Assembly: GCF_000737325.1 (NCBI RefSeq)
Contig: NZ_CP011125.1
Span: 1,426,001-1,490,000 of the forward strand
From: Sandaracinus amylolyticus
Lineage (GTDB): Bacteria > Myxococcota_A > Polyangia > Polyangiales > Sandaracinaceae
Direction: 5' to 3'
DNA: 64,000 bases
Shown here: positions 41,029 through 49,992 of the stretch, piece after piece
Numbering within the stretch: position 1 is the stretch's first letter
How the letters are laid out: each line of letters opens with the position of its first letter
Program-made: the position numbers and the translations under genes
The notes under the pieces: model-generated
Seen by the model: only the letters and a program-made list of their open reading frames with translations
The model's database searches: none
What the model was told of the DNA's origin: nothing

Positions 41029-42785
41029 ATCACACCTCCGCGACCTGCGGACACGCCGACGAGGCGATGCGCGACCGGTCCCGGCTCGAGCGTGTACACG
41101 GCGTCACCGCGCGCGATCAGCGCCGCGACGACGCTCTGCGCGCCACGACGCACGCGCGCGCGCAGTCGCTGCCGCGCGTCGTAGCGCGCGCGCTCGTACC
41201 GATAACGTCGCCAGCGCGCGCCGAGCGTGTTCTCGTCGCTACCCACCGGGAACGGCAGCCGGATCATCGCGAGCAGGCGCGTACCGAGACCCGCGCCGCC
41301 GAGGTAGACCGTCCAGAAGCCGGGCTCGGGCGGGCCCAATGCTTCCTCGGGCTTGCGGTAGATCCACGTGAAGCGCTGGCCCTGGAAGGGCAGCGGGGGC
41401 GGCGCATCGAAGCGCGCCGACACCGCGACACCGTCGGTCGCGGGCCCGACGCTCTCGAGCAGCGCGGGCAGATCGAAGCGATCCTGCCAGCGCGCGCGCG
41501 CGCCGAGATCCTGCCAGCGCGTGCGCGGCGCGCGACCCGAGACGCTCTCGATGCGCAGCCCACCACGACCGTCGTCGACCGCCGCGACGAGCGTCACCGC
41601 GTCGCCGCGATCGACGAGCTCCGCGGCGAGCGAGACCCACGTCTCGACGAGCGCGTCGAGCACGTCGGCGAGGCCGACCGCGTCGTCGCCGGTGCCCCGC
41701 CCCGGGAGGAACGCGTCGAGCACCAGCACCACGGTGCGCACCGACTGCTCGCGCGACTCGGGCATGCGCAGCGTGAGCCGCCCCGCGCGCACCGAGAGCT
41801 TCCAGTGGATGCGCCGGGTGTCGTCGCCGCGCGCGTACTCGCGGAAGCGGAAGAAGTCCTCCTGCGGGAAGCGATGCGGCCGCACGACGACGTCGGGCGA
41901 CTGGTGTTTGCTGCGCGGCGGCTCGACGATCTCGAGCGGCCGGAAGCGCGGCAATACTTTGAGCTCACACGATGCGACGGCCGCGACCGACACGCGCGTT
42001 AGGCCGAGCACGTCCTGGTACCCGATCGTCGCGGGGCCGAGCCGATAGAGCCCGCGCGGGCTGCGGCGCAGCTTGCCGGAGACGATCGCCTCCTGCGTGC
42101 GCACGCCCGCGCCGATCACGTGGCGCGTCTCGGTGCCGAGCTCGTCGGGCAGCACGTCCTCGACGAGCAGGTGATAGCCCGGCGGGACCGGCACGCCGAT
42201 CAGGTGGAAGCGCTCTTCGCCCGGCTCGCCCGAGAGCACGACGGCGGGAGACATCTCGCGCCGCACGTTCGCGCGACGTCGCTCCGCCTCGCGCGCGAAG
42301 CCGCGCACCAGGAACGCCGAGAGGAACGACGTCACGCCGACGACGCCGTAGAAGAGCAGCAGGCCCATCGTCGCGACGAGCCCGAGATCGCCCCACTGGA
42401 AGCCGAGCGCCGCGACGAGGAACACGAGCCCCGCGAAGAGCAGCGAGTATCCGCGCGGCGTGATCACGGCGGCATGGCGCGCGAGCACCTCCATCCATCG
42501 CTCGAAGCCGAGCGCGATGGGCTCGCCGCGCTCGCGACGCTCCGCGCGCAGCTGCGCGACCTCGATGCGCGTCTTCCGCACGATGCCGACGAGCTGCATC
42601 AGGAAGACGGGGAAGAGGAACACGACCGTGAAGAGCAGCAGCGTGGGCGCGGTCTCCGCGACCTGCGAGACCTCGAGGAAGAGCGCCGCGACGAGCCCGA
42701 CGACGATCGGCAGCGCGAACGTCCCCGCGAGGTGGAACGCGACCGTCGCCATCGAGATCAGCGGATGGGTGCGAGCTGCGCTCAT
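41025..42785 (-). CDS. DUF58-domain membrane protein
   Basis: 586 residues. Four N-terminal hydrophobic helices (about 15-60 and 110-165), then a beta-rich domain (VPVPPGYHLLVEDVLPDEL) and the DUF58 signature FREYARGDDTRRIHWKLSVRAG at about 310, followed by a vWA-like fold (TVVLVLDAFLPG). DUF58 proteins work with MoxR ATPases in envelope or cofactor assembly. It starts 13 nt after the moxR stop. Confidence 0.92.
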   Translation of the reverse strand: MSAARTHPLISMATVAFHLAGTFALPIVVGLVAALFLEVSQVAETAPTLLLFTVVFLFPVFLMQLVGIVRKTRIEVAQLRAERRERGEPIALGFERWMEVLARHAAVITPRGYSLLFAGLVFLVAALGFQWGDLGLVATMGLLLFYGVVGVTSFLSAFLVRGFAREAERRRANVRREMSPAVVLSGEPGEERFHLIGVPVPPGYHLLVEDVLPDELGTETRHVIGAGVRTQEAIVSGKLRRSPRGLYRLGPATIGYQDVLGLTRVSVAAVASCELKVLPRFRPLEIVEPPRSKHQSPDVVVRPHRFPQEDFFRFREYARGDDTRRIHWKLSVRAGRLTLRMPESREQSVRTVVLVLDAFLPGRGTGDDAVGLADVLDALVETWVSLAAELVDRGDAVTLVAAVDDGRGGLRIESVSGRAPRTRWQDLGARARWQDRFDLPALLESVGPATDGVAVSARFDAPPPLPFQGQRFTWIYRKPEEALGPPEPGFWTVYLGGAGLGTRLLAMIRLPFPVGSDENTLGARWRRYRYERARYDARQRLRARVRRGAQSVVAALIARGDAVYTLEPGPVAHRLVGVSAGRGGVM

Positions 42786-42798
42786 CGCGCCTCGAGCA

Positions 42799-43773
42799 TC
42801 ACGGCACCGGCACCTTCGCGAGCATCTCGTGCACGAAGCCGTGCGCGACGTCGCTGCCGCTGACGACCATGCGGTGCGCGAGGACGTCCGCCGCGATCGC
42901 CTGCACGTCCTGCGGCGTGACGTAGTCGCGGCCCTGGCTCATCGCGTGGGCCTGCGAGGTGCGCGCGAGCATGAGCACGGCGCGCGGTGACGGCGGTGAG
43001 AGCGCGCGCGCGTCGGCGCGGATCGCGTTCGCGAGCTCCACCAGGTACTTCTTGCCCTGCTCGGCGATGAAGATGCGCGGCACCGTCGCCTGCCACGCGA
43101 GGAAGTCCTCGCGGTGCACGACCGGGCGCAGGTGCTCGACGGGCGGATCGTCGGCGAGATGGACGTCGAGCATCTCGACCTCGGCGTCCGGCGGCGGGAA
43201 GCCCATCGAGAGCTGCATCGTGAAGCGATCCATCTGCGCGGCGGGCAGCGCGTAGGTGCCCTCGTGATCGAGCGGGTTCATCGTCGCGATCGCGAGGAAC
43301 GGCGGCTCCATGCGGTGCGTCGTGCCCTCCACCGTGACCGTGCCCTCCGCCATCACCTCGAGCAGCGCGGACTGCGTCTTCGGCGTCGCGCGGTTGAGCT
43401 CGTCGGCGAGCAGCAGGTTCGTGAAGACGGGGCCGGGCTGGAACTCGAAGCTCTTGCTGCGCAGGTTGAAGACGTTCGTGCCCGTGATGTCCATCGGCAG
43501 GAGATCGGGCGTGAACTGGATGCGGCGGAACCGGCAGTCGATCGACGCCGCGAGCGCGCGCGCGAGCATCGTCTTGCCGGTGCCGGGCACGTCCTTGAGG
43601 AGGACGTGGCCCTTGGCGGTCATCGCGAGGAGGACCTTCCGGATGACCTCGTCCTTGCCCTTGATGATGCGCGCGACGTTGGTGACGACGCCCTCGAACT
43701 GCTCTCGGAATGCGGCGACGCGCGCGGCGCGCTCGGCATCGGGCGCGTAGACGGCGGCGGGACGAGGATTCAT
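42799..43773 (-). CDS. moxR: MoxR-family AAA+ ATPase
   Basis: 324 residues. Walker A DVPGTGKTMLAR (Lys 67), Walker B LLLADELNRA (Asp 124, Glu 125), sensor 1 AIATMNPLDHEGTY and the sensor 2/lid region PPSPRAVLMLARTSQAHA. A hexameric chaperone-like ATPase that matures or assembles vWA/DUF58 partners. The partner is encoded directly downstream. Upstream lies the zinc-ribbon/TerB-like gene, 28 nt away, so all four genes may form one transcript. Confidence 0.95.
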   Translation of the reverse strand: MNPRPAAVYAPDAERAARVAAFREQFEGVVTNVARIIKGKDEVIRKVLLAMTAKGHVLLKDVPGTGKTMLARALAASIDCRFRRIQFTPDLLPMDITGTNVFNLRSKSFEFQPGPVFTNLLLADELNRATPKTQSALLEVMAEGTVTVEGTTHRMEPPFLAIATMNPLDHEGTYALPAAQMDRFTMQLSMGFPPPDAEVEMLDVHLADDPPVEHLRPVVHREDFLAWQATVPRIFIAEQGKKYLVELANAIRADARALSPPSPRAVLMLARTSQAHAMSQGRDYVTPQDVQAIAADVLAHRMVVSGSDVAHGFVHEMLAKVPVP

Positions 43774-43801
43774 GCGGTGAATGGCTCCATGCGCTGATGA
43801 T

Positions 43802-44737
43802 TCATCTCACGAATAGCCGCGTGAGCGAGGAGACGACGCGGCGCAGGCCGCGCTCGTGCTCGCGCTCGAGCTCGAGGCCGAGCGCCTCGAGCACCTCGAG
43901 CGGGACGCCCCACGCACGCGCGAACTCGCGCGCGACGCGCCACTCCGTGGTGTCGCGCTCGCCGTCGACGAACGCGAGTCGCGCCATCGCGTCCACCACC
44001 GCTCGCGGATCGTGAGGCCAGCCGAGATCGTGCGGGCGCCACACCGCGAGGTCGTCGTCGCGCAGCGGCGGGTGCCCCCACGCGCGCAGCGTCGCGTCGA
44101 GGAACGCGCGATCCGCGGGGCTCGCCTGTCCATCCGCGAGCATCACCGCGCAGAGCGCGCGCGCCGAGACGCGCAGCGGCTGCTTGTGCAGCGGGATCGA
44201 CTCGTGGGTCGTCGGGATGATCGGCGGAACGCTGCGTCGGACCGGTGGTGCGCTCTCCTGCGGGGCGGGGCGGACGAACGGTGTCGTGGCCCGCGCGTCG
44301 TCGTCTTCGGGGCGCGCAGGCGGTGCGCCGCCGCCGCCGATCGCGCCGACGCCGGGGAAGAGCCAGGCGATCGCGTCGAAGCTCGTCTCGACCGGCTCGC
44401 CGCGCGCGAGGCGCGCCGCGATGGCACCGACGGCGTCGACGCCCGGACCGACCACCGCGAAGTGGGCCTGCACGAACCGCTCGACGTCGTCGTCCCCTTC
44501 GCTGCGCGCCCATCGTGCGAGCGCTGCGCGTGCGGCGGCCTCGTCGCCCGCGAAGCGCTCGCCCGCGAACACCAGCGCGCCCTCGCGCTGCTCGCGCAGA
44601 CAGAGGCGGCACTTGCTCTCGAGCACCACGCCGGCGCCGCCGCGCGCCGCGATGAGCTCGACGACCGACGACTCGACGCGGCACGCCGCGCAGTCGCTCA
44701 GCGCCTCGAACGCGTCGTCGCCCCCGGTCCCGCTCAC
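43802..44737 (-). CDS. Zinc-ribbon and TerB-like protein, first gene of the moxR cluster
   Basis: 311 residues, GTG start. The N-terminus has two Cys pairs, CAACR and CRLCL, 30 residues apart (zinc-binding treble-clef-like). The middle is a Pro/Ala-rich linker. The C-terminus (about 195-300) is helical with acidic pairs: ALCAVMLADGQASPADRAFLD and AMARLAFVDGERDTTEWRVAREFARAWGV. These match the TerB/DjlA-N pattern in which D.E motifs after hydrophobic helices bind metal. Function unknown. TATCCT (44751-44746) is 8 nt before GTG. Confidence 0.8.
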   Translation of the reverse strand: MSGTGGDDAFEALSDCAACRVESSVVELIAARGGAGVVLESKCRLCLREQREGALVFAGERFAGDEAAARAALARWARSEGDDDVERFVQAHFAVVGPGVDAVGAIAARLARGEPVETSFDAIAWLFPGVGAIGGGGAPPARPEDDDARATTPFVRPAPQESAPPVRRSVPPIIPTTHESIPLHKQPLRVSARALCAVMLADGQASPADRAFLDATLRAWGHPPLRDDDLAVWRPHDLGWPHDPRAVVDAMARLAFVDGERDTTEWRVAREFARAWGVPLEVLEALGLELEREHERGLRRVVSSLTRLFVR

Positions 44738-44745
44738 CGGGCGCG

Positions 44746-44751
44746 AGGATA
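44746..44751 (-). promoter_or_regulatory. -10 hexamer TATCCT of the moxR cluster
   Basis: TATCCT lies 8 nt before GTG 44737 on the minus strand. Confidence 0.5.
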
Positions 44752-44768
44752 ACCCGGTCGAGCGCGCG

Positions 44769-47048
44769 TCAGGGCGCGCTCGCGCCGCACGCGGGCTCGA
44801 GCAGCGCGAGCCCGGTGCGGGTCGAGACGAGGAGGCCGTCCTCGACCCACGCGTGATCGCTGACCGTGTCGTCGAGGAGGTACGTCGTGACGACCGTCGA
44901 CGGCGCGGCGAACGTGCGCACCTCCACGCCCTGCGCGGTCGCGACGTGCAGCAGCGCGCCGTCGAACGCGAAGAGCCCGCCGCACTCGTGCTCGAGGGGC
45001 ACGCGCGCGATCTCGCGCATCGTGTCGCCGTCGCGCACGAACGTGACGAGCGTCGAGAACGCGTCGCACACGGCCACGCGATCACCGTGCGCGGCGACGC
45101 TGCTCGGCGCGACGTCGAGCGGTCCCTGCGCGACGACCGCGCCGCTCGGCAGCGCGATCTCCATCAGCGCGCCGACGACCGCGCCGGGCACGCGCTCGTA
45201 GCCCGCGACCGCGGCGACGATGCGATCGAACGCCGGATCGACGTCGAACGCGAGGTGCACGCGATGGTCGAGATCGATGCCGGGCAGACCGCGGATGGGG
45301 CCCGCTTGGATCGAGGCCTCGGGCGCGGCGTTGCCCGTCGCGAGATCGGCGCCGCGGTGCACCTCGAAGCGCGCGCGACCCGAGGCGCGATCGGTGATCC
45401 GTCCGCGCACCAGATCGCCCCCGAGGAACCGCGACACGCTCGGGCCGCCGGGCAGCGTGACCTCGCGGACCGTGATCGCGCGCTGTGCGTCGTCGAAGCG
45501 CCGCACCGCGATCACCTCGGGGATCGAGAGCTCGGACACGTACGACGAGAGGTCGTCGAACGTGCTGGGCTCGACGTGCCGCGAGAGCTCCATCGCGCCG
45601 TCCTCGCGCACCTCGAGCGTGAGCCGGGGAGCGCCGTGGGCGCGGCCTGCGCGCGGGACGATCGCGCCCGAGACGATCTGGAAGCGAGCCGCGCCGTAGC
45701 GCGAGCGCGTGGAGATCTCGTCGCCGTCGACGTGCATCGAGTGGATCTCGCCGTGCTGCGCGTCGTGGCGCTCGACGAGCGCGTCGCCCTCGACGGCGAA
45801 GACGCGGCGCGTCCAGCCGTCGACCACGATCGTGCCGTCGGTCGCGAGCGCGTCGCGCTCGGGCTCGAAGCGATACGTCACGTCGAAGATGCGCTCGCGA
45901 TCGAGCAGGACGAGCCCGCCCGCGCCGAGCGAGTAGAGCTCGAGATCGAGCGCGCCGCCGCCGCTCGCGCCGATCGCGGGACGTGCGAGCACGACGCCGC
46001 GATCGACGAGCACCGCGCCGGCGGTGAGCCCGTCGAGGTGCGCGAGCTGCGCGAGATCGGTGTCGCGGTAGATCGTCGTGCCGGCGCGCCCTGCGAGCAG
46101 CACGCGGCCGTCGGCGGCGTCGAGGATCGACGAGCGACGACCGAGCCGCGGGCCGAGCACCGGCGGCCGCGTCGGGTCGGCGGGCACGTCGACCACGAAC
46201 GAGCCGTTCTCGGTGCTCGCGAACACGCGACCGACGCGCGCGGCGAGGCCCTCGCAGGTGCCGTCGAGCACCATGAAGCCGCGATCCTCGGGCGCATCGG
46301 GATCGGCGATGCCGATGCGGCGCAGCGTGCGTCCTGCGCAGAGCCACAGGTCGTCGCCCGCCGCCACGATCCGCCGCGGCTGGCTCGAGGCCGCGCCGAG
46401 ATCGAAGGGCGCGTGCACCACGAGGTGATCGTCCACCGTCCGCTCGACGATGCGCAGCGTCCGGCCGAGCACGTCGACCCACGCGACCGTACGGGCCCCG
46501 ACCCGCGCCACGAGCGCGCCGGTGCCGTCGTAGAAGCGGAGCTGGTCGAGCACGTAGCGGTCGCGCCGCGCGAGCCCGGCGCGTGCGTCGACGAGCGTGA
46601 GCGCGCTCGCGCGCCGCAGCGGATCGCCGAAGAGCACGCGGCCCTCGCCCATCGGTGCCGCGACCGCGCGCAACGAGCCGAACGTCGACGCGAGCGCGAG
46701 CACGTCGTGGGGCTCGGGGATCGGATCGCCGGTGCACACGCGCGCGACGCACTGATCGTCGACCGTGCACGCGAGGCCGTCGTCGCACGGCGTTCCGTCG
46801 GGCTCGGGCGCGAGGACGCAGCCCGAGCCGGCCGGGATCGCGCGCACGCACGGATCGGGATCGACGCACGCCGTGGCCGCGTCGGTGCCGGCGTCCGCGG
46901 GCGCCGGAGCGGCATCGAGGAGCGGTGGCCGCGCCGCGTCGCGCGGGCCCGCGTCGGCGATCGGTGTGTCGCCCGGGCGCTCGTGGAAGAGCCAGCATCC
47001 CGGACAGAGCAGGACGGACGCGACGGCGAGCACGAGGTTCGAGCGCAC
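44769..47048 (-). CDS. Large lipoprotein with Cys-rich head and propeller-like body
   Basis: 759 residues, GTG start. Signal MRSNLVLAVASVLLCPGC with lipobox, an Asp/Ala/Pro linker, then a Cys-rich segment (CVDPDPCVRAIPAGSGCVLA, DGLACTVDDQCVARVC) of the type found in many myxobacterial surface lipoproteins. The remaining about 620 residues are repetitive beta strands (LWLCAGRTLRRIGIADP, GRVLLAGRAGTTIYRDTD), suggesting one or more propellers. Catalytic motifs are not seen. Role probably adhesive or binding at the cell surface (inference). Confidence 0.82.
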   Translation of the reverse strand: MRSNLVLAVASVLLCPGCWLFHERPGDTPIADAGPRDAARPPLLDAAPAPADAGTDAATACVDPDPCVRAIPAGSGCVLAPEPDGTPCDDGLACTVDDQCVARVCTGDPIPEPHDVLALASTFGSLRAVAAPMGEGRVLFGDPLRRASALTLVDARAGLARRDRYVLDQLRFYDGTGALVARVGARTVAWVDVLGRTLRIVERTVDDHLVVHAPFDLGAASSQPRRIVAAGDDLWLCAGRTLRRIGIADPDAPEDRGFMVLDGTCEGLAARVGRVFASTENGSFVVDVPADPTRPPVLGPRLGRRSSILDAADGRVLLAGRAGTTIYRDTDLAQLAHLDGLTAGAVLVDRGVVLARPAIGASGGGALDLELYSLGAGGLVLLDRERIFDVTYRFEPERDALATDGTIVVDGWTRRVFAVEGDALVERHDAQHGEIHSMHVDGDEISTRSRYGAARFQIVSGAIVPRAGRAHGAPRLTLEVREDGAMELSRHVEPSTFDDLSSYVSELSIPEVIAVRRFDDAQRAITVREVTLPGGPSVSRFLGGDLVRGRITDRASGRARFEVHRGADLATGNAAPEASIQAGPIRGLPGIDLDHRVHLAFDVDPAFDRIVAAVAGYERVPGAVVGALMEIALPSGAVVAQGPLDVAPSSVAAHGDRVAVCDAFSTLVTFVRDGDTMREIARVPLEHECGGLFAFDGALLHVATAQGVEVRTFAAPSTVVTTYLLDDTVSDHAWVEDGLLVSTRTGLALLEPACGASAP

Positions 47049-47109
47049 GGGTCACCTGGCGACGAGAAGAGAAGCGTCACCTGGTAGTTGGCAGCGCGCG
47101 CGAATTCCG

Positions 47110-48735
47110 TCAGCGCGCGGGGGGCAACGTGCGGCGCGCGAGGAGGTCGCGGCCGAAGAGCGCGATCGCGAGCGCGCGCGTGACGCGCGAGAACGTCGTC
47201 CAGAGCGCGCCCATGACGAGGTTCGCGCGATGGAGCGCGAGCACGGTCGTGGTGGCGACGACGCCGCACGCGACGAACAGCCGGAACAGCCACCACAGCG
47301 GGAACGACGCGAGCTCGGGGAATCGATGGTGGAGGCGCCAGAGGCGGCCGAACGCGGGCAGCAGCGAGCGGAAGTCGAAGCCGAGCCGATACGCGAGCGC
47401 GTACACGTCGAGCGACATGAACGGCACCGCGAGGATGCCGCGATGGATCATCGGATTCGCGATCCAGCGCAGCGCGCGGCGCGGGCTCGAGGTGCGCGCG
47501 AGGTGGCGGCTCACGATCCAGTTGAGCGCGAGGTGCGCGTGCTCGTCGCGCGAGATGCGTTGCTCGAGCGCGTCGAGGAGCGCGCCCTTCACCTCGGGGT
47601 GGTGGCGCAGGAAGGGGATCGTGCCGGCATCGAGGAACGTCTCGAACACCGGAGTCGAGAGCGCGACGAGCGCGACGTCTGCGTCGCTGCGCGGATCGAG
47701 CCGATCGAACTGCGAGAGCACGAGCGCGTTGCCGAGCCCGGGCGGCAGGATGCGGCCGCCGTGCGCGGCGATCACGCGACGGAGCGCTTCGGCGTGCCGG
47801 CGCTCCTCGTCGGCGAAGTGACCGTAGAGCGCGCGCAGATCGTCGTCGGCGCTGCCGTCGCGCAGCAGCTCGAAGTTGAGGCGCGCGATCTCCTCGATGT
47901 AGACGACCTCGTTGAGCAGGCGCTCCATGAGCGGCGAGATCGGGCGCCGCGGGCGCTCGGGCCACGCGATCTCGTCGAGCGACCACTGGTGCGCTTCGAC
48001 GTTGCGGCGCAGCTTCGCGACCGCGTCGCGATCGGCGTCGTCGAGGAGCGCGAGCGGGCGCCCGTAGCGCGCCCAGAACGGTGCGCGACGCTCGTGGAGC
48101 AAGCGACGCGCGCTCCACCACGCGAGCGCGCCGACGAGCGCGCCGCTCGGCACGTCGACGACGTAGTGCTGCTTGACGGTGAGCGTCGCGAGCGCGACGA
48201 GCGTGGCCCACGTCACGCAGAGCACGACGAGCGCGCGTCGCGCTCCGGCGCGCGCGAACGGGAACGAGGTGCCGGAGAGCGCCATCAGCGCGGCGAGCGC
48301 GACGTGCAGCGAGGGGACGCAGTTCGCGGCGGTGTCGGCGTCGCGCAGATCCGCGAGCTCGAGCGCGGTGAGGCTTCCGTCGTCGGGCGTGGGGTAGAGC
48401 GCGCGCGGATAGGTGGTCGGGAAGACCATGAAGATCACGGCGCACGTGATCGACGCGATCGCGATCGAGGCCCAGAGCCGGCGCGCCTCGAGGCGGCTCG
48501 GGACGATCGCCCACGCGAGGAAGACCGCCCACGTCGCGGTGCCGTAGATCCACACGGTCCACGGCCAGTACGGGATCGCGAGATCGAGCGCGGTGAGCGG
48601 CAGCAGCCGATACGGCGCGAGCGTGCCGATCTTCGAGGCGCCGTAGCAGACGAGGATCGTCAGCATCGACACGCCGAAGCCTGCGAGCCGCTCGCCGAGC
48701 TCGACGAGCGACGAGCCGAAGCGGTCGCGATCCAT
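47110..48735 (-). CDS. PAP2-type phosphatase fused to a ferritin-like diiron domain
   Basis: 541 residues. Residues about 1-225 are a six-helix PAP2/inositolphosphotransferase-like membrane domain with the motif pair CVPSLHVAL and KQHYVVDVPSGAL, whose His residues form the phosphatase site. Residues about 265-440 are a helical bundle with EEIARLNFE, DEERRHAEALRR, FETFLDAG and RDEHAHLALN, giving two ExxH motifs as in AurF-like diiron oxygenases. A C-terminal hydrophobic stretch follows. Possibly dephosphorylates a lipid and oxidises the same molecule. TATCGT is 9 nt before ATG. Confidence 0.88.
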   Translation of the reverse strand: MDRDRFGSSLVELGERLAGFGVSMLTILVCYGASKIGTLAPYRLLPLTALDLAIPYWPWTVWIYGTATWAVFLAWAIVPSRLEARRLWASIAIASITCAVIFMVFPTTYPRALYPTPDDGSLTALELADLRDADTAANCVPSLHVALAALMALSGTSFPFARAGARRALVVLCVTWATLVALATLTVKQHYVVDVPSGALVGALAWWSARRLLHERRAPFWARYGRPLALLDDADRDAVAKLRRNVEAHQWSLDEIAWPERPRRPISPLMERLLNEVVYIEEIARLNFELLRDGSADDDLRALYGHFADEERRHAEALRRVIAAHGGRILPPGLGNALVLSQFDRLDPRSDADVALVALSTPVFETFLDAGTIPFLRHHPEVKGALLDALEQRISRDEHAHLALNWIVSRHLARTSSPRRALRWIANPMIHRGILAVPFMSLDVYALAYRLGFDFRSLLPAFGRLWRLHHRFPELASFPLWWLFRLFVACGVVATTTVLALHRANLVMGALWTTFSRVTRALAIALFGRDLLARRTLPPAR

Positions 48736-48744
48736 GCGGGCGCG

Positions 48745-48750
48745 ACGATA
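48745..48750 (-). promoter_or_regulatory. -10 hexamer TATCGT of the PAP2-ferritin gene
   Basis: TATCGT lies 9 nt before ATG 48735. Confidence 0.45.
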
Positions 48751-48756
48751 TCAGGC

Positions 48757-49992
48757 TCAGTACGGCTGCGCGTCGCCGCGCGAGAGCACCACGCGATCGC
48801 CGGTCTCGGGGTCGATCGCGAGCAATGCGTTGGCACCGCGCTCGTACGCCCAGAGCACACCCTCGCGCATCACCAGCGCTTGAATTCGCTCCAGCGTGAA
48901 CCCCGATCCGCCGAGCGCGCGGCGGGTGCCGCTCGCGAGATCGACGGCGACGATCGTGCGCTCGCTCGTCCACACGAAGAGCTCGCCGCGATCGGGCGCG
49001 ACCGCGAGCGCGACGGGCTCGGTCATCGGCGCGCCGGAGCCCGAGAGCACGCGGCGCGCGCCGGTCGCGAGATCGATCTCGAGCACGTCGTTCCGATACT
49101 GCAGCGTCGCGTACGCGCGGCGCGCCGTGCGATCGACGTCCATGCGGAACGCGACGCGCATCGAGGGGCCGGTGCCGCTCGTCTCGTCGGTCAGCGTGGT
49201 GCGCGCGCCGGTCGCGAGATCGATCGCGACGATCGCGTCGTGCTCGGCGTCCAGCGCGATCACGCGATCGCCGTCGTGGACGATCGCTGCGAGATCGCCG
49301 TGCGCGGGCGAGACGATGCGCTGCTCGCGCGACGCGAGATCCGCGCCGATCAGCGCTCCGTCGTCGGCGAGCAGCGCGCGCTGACGCGGGGGATCGAGCG
49401 CGATCGCGGTCGGCTGCACCAGCTCGTAGCCGATGGTCGCGCCCGACTCGCCGCCGGTCGCGAGCACGCGCGCGCCGGTCGCGACGTCGATCGTGATCAC
49501 GCCGTCGTCGATGTCGTCGCAGACGTACGCGGTGCGCGCGTCGTCGCTCATCGCGAGCCCGAAGATGCGCAGATTCCGCGGGCCGTCGCCGCGCGCGACG
49601 TCGTCGTCGGACGCGGCGCGCTCGAGCTCGATCTCGGCGTGGGCGTGGCCGGCCTCGACGGTGATCGTCTGCGCGCCGAGCGCGAGCGGGACCTCGGCGT
49701 GCCACGTCGCGAACCCGTCGTCGCTCTGCGCGTCGACGCCGGCGACGCGCACGTGCTCGACGTTCCGTGCGGTCCCGCGGATCGTGATGCGCTCGGCGGA
49801 GGTCGCGCCCGACGGCGGGAAGACGACACGCACGCTCGGCTCGGGCTCGACCGCAGCGTCGGGCTCCGGCGTGCGTGCATCGAGCGCGACGATGCCCGCA
49901 TCGCGCGGCGGCGCAGATGCGTCGGCCGGCTCGTCGGGCACGACCGGCTCGGCACATCCGGCGAGCAGCGCGATCACGAGCCACGCGCGCAT
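48757..49992 (-). CDS. Beta-propeller lipoprotein coupled to the DUF1552 gene
   Basis: 411 residues. Signal MRAWLVIALLAGC with lipobox, an Asp/Pro-rich linker, an Ig-like segment (RVVFPPSGATSAERITIRGTA), then about seven or eight repeats ending in I.DLATGAR (for example VITIDVATGARVLATG, IVAIDLATGARTTLTD, VLEIDLATGARRVLSG). These are YVTN/PQQ-like propeller blades. Its ATG overlaps the TGA of the DUF1552 gene (TGATG). Probably a binding or scaffolding surface protein working with the two upstream gene products. Confidence 0.88.
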   Translation of the reverse strand: MRAWLVIALLAGCAEPVVPDEPADASAPPRDAGIVALDARTPEPDAAVEPEPSVRVVFPPSGATSAERITIRGTARNVEHVRVAGVDAQSDDGFATWHAEVPLALGAQTITVEAGHAHAEIELERAASDDDVARGDGPRNLRIFGLAMSDDARTAYVCDDIDDGVITIDVATGARVLATGGESGATIGYELVQPTAIALDPPRQRALLADDGALIGADLASREQRIVSPAHGDLAAIVHDGDRVIALDAEHDAIVAIDLATGARTTLTDETSGTGPSMRVAFRMDVDRTARRAYATLQYRNDVLEIDLATGARRVLSGSGAPMTEPVALAVAPDRGELFVWTSERTIVAVDLASGTRRALGGSGFTLERIQALVMREGVLWAYERGANALLAIDPETGDRVVLSRGDAQPY

